Shown piece by piece: positions 6,628 through 10,572 of a DNA stretch of 10,572 nt. The notes under the pieces were generated by a model, which had not been told where the DNA came from, did not search any database, and was given only the letters and a program-made list of their open reading frames with translations. Positions within the stretch are counted from its first letter, which is position 1, and each line of letters begins with the position of its first letter. The stretch lies in NCBI GenBank assembly GCA_937903315.1, contig CALCZO010000269.1, positions 1 to 10,572 of the forward strand, in the 5' to 3' direction. Position numbers and translations under genes: made by a program. Source of the DNA: an uncultured Alphaproteobacteria bacterium (GTDB taxonomy: Bacteria > Pseudomonadota > Alphaproteobacteria > Rhizobiales > Beijerinckiaceae).

Positions 6628-6657
6628 GAGGGCTGAGGCACATCCGCCTCAGCCCTC
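6628..6657 (+). other. strong intercistronic hairpin
   Basis: A perfect 12-bp stem (6628-6639 with 6646-6657) encloses the 6-nt loop ACATCC, starting 8 nt after the binding-protein stop codon. It is GC-rich and not followed by a T-run, so it is not a standard intrinsic terminator. The likely role is partial termination or 3'-end protection, which would raise binding-protein expression over the membrane components. Confidence 0.7.
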
Positions 6658-6692
6658 CGTTGCTCCCCTGTCCCGGAAGGCCGGTTCCCGCG

Positions 6693-7634
6693 ATGCTGAC
6701 CACCCTTGCGCGCAAGCTCGGCGGCATGATCACGGTCATGTTCCTCGTCGCCACCATGGTGTTTTTCCTGACGCGTCTTGCGCCGGGCGACCCGGCGGCG
6801 CTGATGCTTGGCGATCAGGCGACGCAGGCCGACATCGAACAGCTTCGAAAGACCTATGGCCTCGATCAGCCCTTGCTCGTGCAGTATGGTCTTTGGCTGA
6901 AGGAAGTGATTGCCGGAAATCTCGGACAGTCGATCTTTCTCCAGCGTCCGGTTCTGACCGCGATCGGCGAGCGCGCCGAACCGACCTTCTTTCTCGCGCT
7001 GTTTTCCATTCTGATCGCCTCGCTGATCGGCATCCCGGCCGGCATCATCTCCGCAGTCTGGCGCGGGGGGCGCTCTGATCAGGCCGTCAGCGCCGGGGCG
7101 ATGCTCGCCGCCAGCATTCCCAGCTTCTGGCTGGGCCTCCTGTTCATCCAGTTTTTCTCGGTCACTCTCGGCTGGTTCCCGGTCGCCGGCTATGGCGATC
7201 CCGGCGCGCCGCTCGCCCAGCGGCTCTACCACCTGATCCTGCCGGCCACCGTGCTGGGCATCGTCAACTCGGCGCTCATCACGCGGTTCACGCGTGCAAG
7301 CATGCTCGATGTGCTGAGCGAGGATTTCGTGAGGACGGCGCGCGCCAAGGGACTGTCCGAGAGCCGGATCGTCCTGCGCCATGCACTTGGCAATGCGCTG
7401 GTCCCCATCATCACCGTCGTCGGCCTGACCGCTGCCCTGCTCGTGGGCGGCGCCATCATCACCGAGACAGTGTTCGGCCTGCCCGGTATCGGCAATCTCG
7501 TCGTCTCGGCCGTCCTGCGTCGCGATTATCCTGTCATTCAGGGGGCGCTGATCGTGATTGCCGGCATCTATGTCATGATCAATTTCGCCATCGACGTGAT
7601 CTACACGTTGGTCGACCCACGCGTGAAGACCTGA
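6693..7634 (+). CDS. ABC transporter permease, DppB/OppB type
   Basis: The 313-residue inner-membrane protein forms half of the translocation pore. It has an N-terminal membrane segment (about 9-29), a periplasmic loop with the APGDPAALMLG and YGLDQPLLVQY motifs typical of DppB, then five further hydrophobic segments. The cytoplasmic coupling (EAA-like) loop is DFVRTARAKGLSESRIVLRH. The FGLPGIGNLVV segment near the C-terminus is also a family hallmark. I prefer the ATG at 6693, with GGAAGG 12 nt upstream, because MLTTLARKLGG is a typical N-terminus. An in-frame TTG at 6660 would add 11 residues but lies just past the hairpin stem. It pairs with the downstream permease, whose gene begins 12 nt after the stop. 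Confidence 0.93.
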   Translation: MLTTLARKLGGMITVMFLVATMVFFLTRLAPGDPAALMLGDQATQADIEQLRKTYGLDQPLLVQYGLWLKEVIAGNLGQSIFLQRPVLTAIGERAEPTFFLALFSILIASLIGIPAGIISAVWRGGRSDQAVSAGAMLAASIPSFWLGLLFIQFFSVTLGWFPVAGYGDPGAPLAQRLYHLILPATVLGIVNSALITRFTRASMLDVLSEDFVRTARAKGLSESRIVLRHALGNALVPIITVVGLTAALLVGGAIITETVFGLPGIGNLVVSAVLRRDYPVIQGALIVIAGIYVMINFAIDVIYTLVDPRVKT

Positions 7635-7646
7635 CGAGGTGCGCGC

Positions 7647-8495
7647 GTGAACCCGATCTCCGCTTCCCTTTTCCTTCGGCGGCTGTTCCGGCGCAGACTG
7701 GTGCTGTTCGCCTTCGTCGTTCTGGCGCTGATCATCCTGTTGGCGATCCTCGCGCCGCTGGTCGCGCCCTATTCGCCGACCGGAATGCGCGTCATCAACC
7801 GCCTGAAGCCACCGAGCACGCTCCACTGGTTCGGCACGGACGAATTCGGGCGTGATGTGCTCTCGCGCATCATCCATGGCGGCCGCGCCTCATTGGGAAT
7901 CGGCATGGCGGTCGTGGTCACCTCGATGCTGGCGGGCACGACGCTGGGGCTCGTCGCCGGATACTTCCGCTCGCTCGATGCCCTCATCATGCGCGGCGTC
8001 GATGCGATGATGTCCCTGCCTGACATCCTGCTGGCGATCTTTCTCGTGGCAGTGCTCGGCGCTTCGGCCGGCAACGTGGTGCTGGCCCTCGCCATCGTCT
8101 ACACGCCGCGCGTCGTGCGCGTCGTGCGGGGGTCGACGCTGGTGGTGCGTGAACTGCCTTTCGTGGAGGCGGCCCGCACCCTCGGCGTCTCGACCTGGCA
8201 GATCCTCACGCGGCATATCCTGCTCAACGTCGCCTCGCCCATTCTGGTGCAGGCGACCTTCATCTTCGCCTACGCCATTCTGGCTGAAGCGGGCCTGTCG
8301 TTCCTCGGCGCGGGCGTGCCGCCCGAAACGCCGACCTGGGGCACCATGATCGCCTCGGGACAACAGTTTGCCGACCGTGCGATCTGGGTCGTGCTGTTCC
8401 CCGGACTGGCGATCGTGCTGTCGGCGCTCAGCCTGCAACTGCTGGGTGACGGGTTGCGCGACATGCTCGACCCGAAGCTGAGGAAAGCGCTGTGA
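7647..8495 (+). CDS. ABC transporter permease, DppC/OppC type
   Basis: The 282-residue inner-membrane protein is the second pore subunit. It has the N-terminal cytoplasmic arginine-rich stretch, a first membrane segment (about 20-42) and the diagnostic HWFGTDEFGRDVLSRIIHG motif. About five further membrane segments follow. The EAA-type coupling loop is FVEAARTLGVSTWQILTRH, which contacts the ATPases. LAEAGLSFLGAGVPPETPTWG near the C-terminus is typical of the family. The GTG start at 7647 has GAGG 7 nt upstream and follows the DppB-type gene by 12 nt. Its stop overlaps the GTG of the first ATPase gene (GTGA). Confidence 0.94.
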   Translation: MNPISASLFLRRLFRRRLVLFAFVVLALIILLAILAPLVAPYSPTGMRVINRLKPPSTLHWFGTDEFGRDVLSRIIHGGRASLGIGMAVVVTSMLAGTTLGLVAGYFRSLDALIMRGVDAMMSLPDILLAIFLVAVLGASAGNVVLALAIVYTPRVVRVVRGSTLVVRELPFVEAARTLGVSTWQILTRHILLNVASPILVQATFIFAYAILAEAGLSFLGAGVPPETPTWGTMIASGQQFADRAIWVVLFPGLAIVLSALSLQLLGDGLRDMLDPKLRKAL

Positions 8496-9505
8496 GCGGC
8501 ATCCATCCAGCCCATGTGCTCGCCATTCGCGGGCTGGACGTCCGGTTCAGGACCGAAGCCGGCGAGGTCACGCCCGTTCGCGGGGTCGACCTCGATGTGT
8601 TCGCCGGCCGCGTCACGGCTCTTGTCGGGGAATCGGGGTCCGGCAAATCGGTGACCAGTCTTGCCGTGATCGGGCTTCTGCCGCGCCCCTCGGGGGGCGT
8701 TGCCGCAGGGTCGGTCGCCTATACCGGCAAATCGGGCGTGACCGTAGATCTTGCCAGGACGCCCGCCTCCGCGATGCGCGCCTATCGCGGCAGCGAGATC
8801 GCGATGATCTTCCAGGAGCCGATGACCTCGCTCAATCCGGTGCTGAGCGTCGGTGAACAGATTGCCGAGCAGGTGCGCCTGCACATGCGGCTCGATGCTG
8901 CTGCTGCCTGGCGCCGGGCGGAGGACATGCTCGGACTTGTCGAGATTCCGGATGCCCGGCGCCGCGCGCATGACTACCCGCATCAGATGTCCGGCGGTAT
9001 GCGTCAGCGCGTGATGATCGCCCTGGCGATGTCCTGCAACCCGCGCCTGTTGATCGCGGATGAGCCGACGACCGCGCTCGATGTGACGATTCAGGCGCAG
9101 ATCCTCGCGTTGATCGATCAGTTGCGCAAGACCCATGGCATGGGCGTGTTGTTCATCACCCACAACCTTGGCGTTGTTGCCGAGGTGGCCGATACGGTGA
9201 GCGTCATGTATGCCGGTGAGATGGTCGAGCGCACCGACGTCCGCACGCTGTTCCGCGCGCCGCGCCATCCCTATTCCCAAGCCCTGATCGATTGCCTGCC
9301 CGCCCGCGCCGCGCGCGCGGCCGATGGCAGACGCCTGATCCGCGCGATCCCCGGCTCGGTGGCGACAGCGTTTGCCGCGCCGGGGTGCCGCTTTGCGCCG
9401 CGTTGTGCGTTTCGGGACGACGCGTGCGAGGCCGCCCTGCCCGACCTGAGGGAGATCGGCGAGGGCCATGTCAGCCGGTGCCGCAGATGGGAGGCGCTGG
9501 CATGA
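8492..9505 (+). CDS. ABC transporter ATPase, DppD/OppD type
   Basis: The 337-residue cytoplasmic ATPase powers import together with the next protein. It shows Walker A GESGSGKS (46-53), Q-loop FQEP (107-110), signature MSGGMRQRV (166-174), Walker B LLIADEPTTALD (186-197) and H-loop His224 (ITHN). The C-terminal oligopeptide-transporter extension carries cysteines 299, 305, 312 and 330 in the CxFxxRC-type pattern, which in related proteins is associated with iron-sulphur binding. The GTG start overlaps the DppC-type stop by 4 nt and has GAGG 8 nt upstream, so it is translationally coupled. No motif is missing and the length is normal. Confidence 0.95.
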   Translation: MSGIHPAHVLAIRGLDVRFRTEAGEVTPVRGVDLDVFAGRVTALVGESGSGKSVTSLAVIGLLPRPSGGVAAGSVAYTGKSGVTVDLARTPASAMRAYRGSEIAMIFQEPMTSLNPVLSVGEQIAEQVRLHMRLDAAAAWRRAEDMLGLVEIPDARRRAHDYPHQMSGGMRQRVMIALAMSCNPRLLIADEPTTALDVTIQAQILALIDQLRKTHGMGVLFITHNLGVVAEVADTVSVMYAGEMVERTDVRTLFRAPRHPYSQALIDCLPARAARAADGRRLIRAIPGSVATAFAAPGCRFAPRCAFRDDACEAALPDLREIGEGHVSRCRRWEALA

Positions 9506-10497
9506 CCCCGCCGCTGGTCAGCGTTCACAACCTCTGCAAGCGTTTTGGTCAACCGCCAGCGCTCGTCCACGCCGTCGAAGACGTCAGCTTCGAGGTGCGT
9601 CGCGGCGAAGTGCTCGGGCTTGTCGGCGAATCGGGCTCCGGCAAGAGCACGATCGGGCGGCTGATCCTGCGCGCGCTCGATCCCTCGGAGGGCGACATCG
9701 CGTTCGATGGCCTGCCCATCGCGCGCATCAGCCAACGCCAGATGCGGCCCTTGCGCCGCCGGATGCAGATGGTGTTTCAGGATCCCTATGCCAGCCTCAA
9801 TCCGCGGCTGCGGGTCCGCGACATCATCGGCGAGGCGCTGGATGCGCACGGTCTCGCCCCCGGCAAGGCGCGGCGTGCCCGCCTTGCCACACTGCTGGAG
9901 ACAGTTGGCCTCGAAGCCGCCCACGCCGACCGGTTCCCGCACGAGTTTTCCGGTGGCCAGCGCCAGCGCATCGGCATTGCCCGGGCGCTGGCGGTCGAAC
10001 CGGACCTGATCATCGCCGACGAACCTGTCTCGGCGCTTGATGTCTCGGTTCAGGCGCAGGTCCTGAACCTATTGCAGGACCTGCGGCGCCGCTTCGGCCT
10101 TTCCATGCTGTTCATCAGCCACGACCTCGATGTGGTCGAGCTGATGTGCGACCGCATCATCGTGCTCTATCTCGGCCGGGTCATGGAAATCGGACCGGCG
10201 GAGCAGGTCTGTCGCTCGCCCCGCCACCCCTATACGCAGGCGCTGCTCGCCGCCTCGCCGCGACCGGATCCCGATGCACCGCGCGTCCGCAGGCTGCTGA
10301 CCGGCGATATCCCCTCGCCGCTGTCGCCGCCTTCGGGCTGCGTTTTCCGCACGCGCTGCCCGCTGGCGACAGAGGCCTGTGCCCGGCAAATCCCACCCAT
10401 GATCGCAGCTGGCCATGATCATGCCTTTGCCTGTATTCACGCCGACGCGGTACCGCCATCGGCCCTACCGGAAGCGACGGGAGACGACATCCGATGA
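9502..10497 (+). CDS. ABC transporter ATPase, DppF/OppF type
   Basis: The 331-residue ATPase is the second nucleotide-binding subunit of the importer. It has Walker A GESGSGKST (42-50), Q-loop FQDP (92-95), signature FSGGQRQRI (149-157), Walker B LIIADEPVSALD (169-180) and H-loop His207 (ISHD). YASLNPRLRVRDII is characteristic of the DppF/OppF branch. The C-terminal extension has cysteines 280, 286, 293 and 311. The ATG at 9502 overlaps the preceding stop (ATGA) and has GGGAGG 7 nt upstream. The frame is open back to 9292, but that part reads as noise under the preceding gene. The last residues (about 312-331) are a poorly conserved tail. Confidence 0.95.
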   Translation: MTPPLVSVHNLCKRFGQPPALVHAVEDVSFEVRRGEVLGLVGESGSGKSTIGRLILRALDPSEGDIAFDGLPIARISQRQMRPLRRRMQMVFQDPYASLNPRLRVRDIIGEALDAHGLAPGKARRARLATLLETVGLEAAHADRFPHEFSGGQRQRIGIARALAVEPDLIIADEPVSALDVSVQAQVLNLLQDLRRRFGLSMLFISHDLDVVELMCDRIIVLYLGRVMEIGPAEQVCRSPRHPYTQALLAASPRPDPDAPRVRRLLTGDIPSPLSPPSGCVFRTRCPLATEACARQIPPMIAAGHDHAFACIHADAVPPSALPEATGDDIR

Positions 10498-10572
10498 GCG
10501 AGACGGTGCAGGATCACGAAAGCCCGGCTGCATCAACCGAAGGCCGCACAGGCGACATCCTGCTGACGATCA
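10494..10572 (+). CDS. start of an unidentified gene, cut by the window end
   Basis: An ATG at 10494 overlaps the stop of the DppF-type gene (ATGA) and has GGGAG 10 nt upstream. It opens a frame of 26 codons that runs off the window. The visible part is a hydrophilic tail rich in Asp, Glu and Ser followed by GDILLTI, which could be the first strand of a folded domain. That is too little to assign a family. The coupling suggests a product used with the transporter, probably an enzyme of the same pathway. Confidence 0.6.
   Translation, partial: MSETVQDHESPAASTEGRTGDILLTI

Noticed and set aside
6447..7877. A 476-codon minus-strand frame across the permease genes
   Set aside because: The product is full of Asp, Arg, Gln and His low-complexity stretches, and it lies antisense to three recognisable transporter genes.
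8270..9469. A 399-codon minus-strand frame opposite the first ATPase gene
   Set aside because: The plus strand carries all ABC ATPase motifs in order. The antisense product has no recognisable fold and the same shadow composition.
9292..9501. 70-codon N-terminal extension of the second ATPase
   Set aside because: It overlaps the first ATPase gene fully, reads as Arg/Pro-rich noise, and the ATG at 9502 has a good ribosome-binding site and an ATGA overlap.

Overview
The window looks like part of an alphaproteobacterial chromosome or large replicon, most likely Rhizobiales-like. The coding DNA is GC-rich, and the transporter has the typical peptide/opine ABC layout. The amidohydrolase belongs to a family whose characterised member is from Agrobacterium (Atu3266). 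The taxonomic call is inferred from gene content and composition only.

Left half, catabolic enzymes. After an extremely AT-rich left end (about 17% G+C over bases 1-120 by hand count), three minus-strand genes read leftward as a compact operon. They are a protein made of three tandem RidA/YjgF-like domains (2921 to 1542), a methylmalonyl-CoA-epimerase-like VOC protein (1537 to 1058) and a beta-keto acid cleavage enzyme, BKACE/DUF849 (1001 to 174). A small PaaI-type hotdog thioesterase (3170-3544) is divergent from the operon. A minus-strand amidohydrolase/deacetylase (4774 to 3635) converges on the thioesterase.

Right half, transporter. A 268-bp divergent control region (4775-5042) holds a good sigma70-type promoter and repeated TTGCATC motifs. 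It separates the amidohydrolase from a plus-strand operon for a complete dipeptide/oligopeptide-type (Dpp/Opp) ABC importer: Tat-exported binding protein, two permeases and two ATPases. A strong 12-bp-stem hairpin lies between the binding-protein gene and the first permease gene. From the second permease gene onward the genes overlap by GTGA or ATGA, and a further gene starts the same way at 10494 and runs off the window.

Working model (inference). The importer brings in a peptide-like or N-acylated compound and the amidohydrolase removes an acyl group. Later steps give a beta-keto acid, which BKACE cleaves with acetyl-CoA to acetoacetate plus a new acyl-CoA, and the hotdog thioesterase or the epimerase-like protein acts on that CoA ester. 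The BKACE plus thioesterase logic resembles carnitine breakdown through dehydrocarnitine and betainyl-CoA. No carnitine dehydrogenase is visible here, so the substrate is unknown. The triple-RidA protein, in which no domain has the usual catalytic arginine, is the most unusual component.
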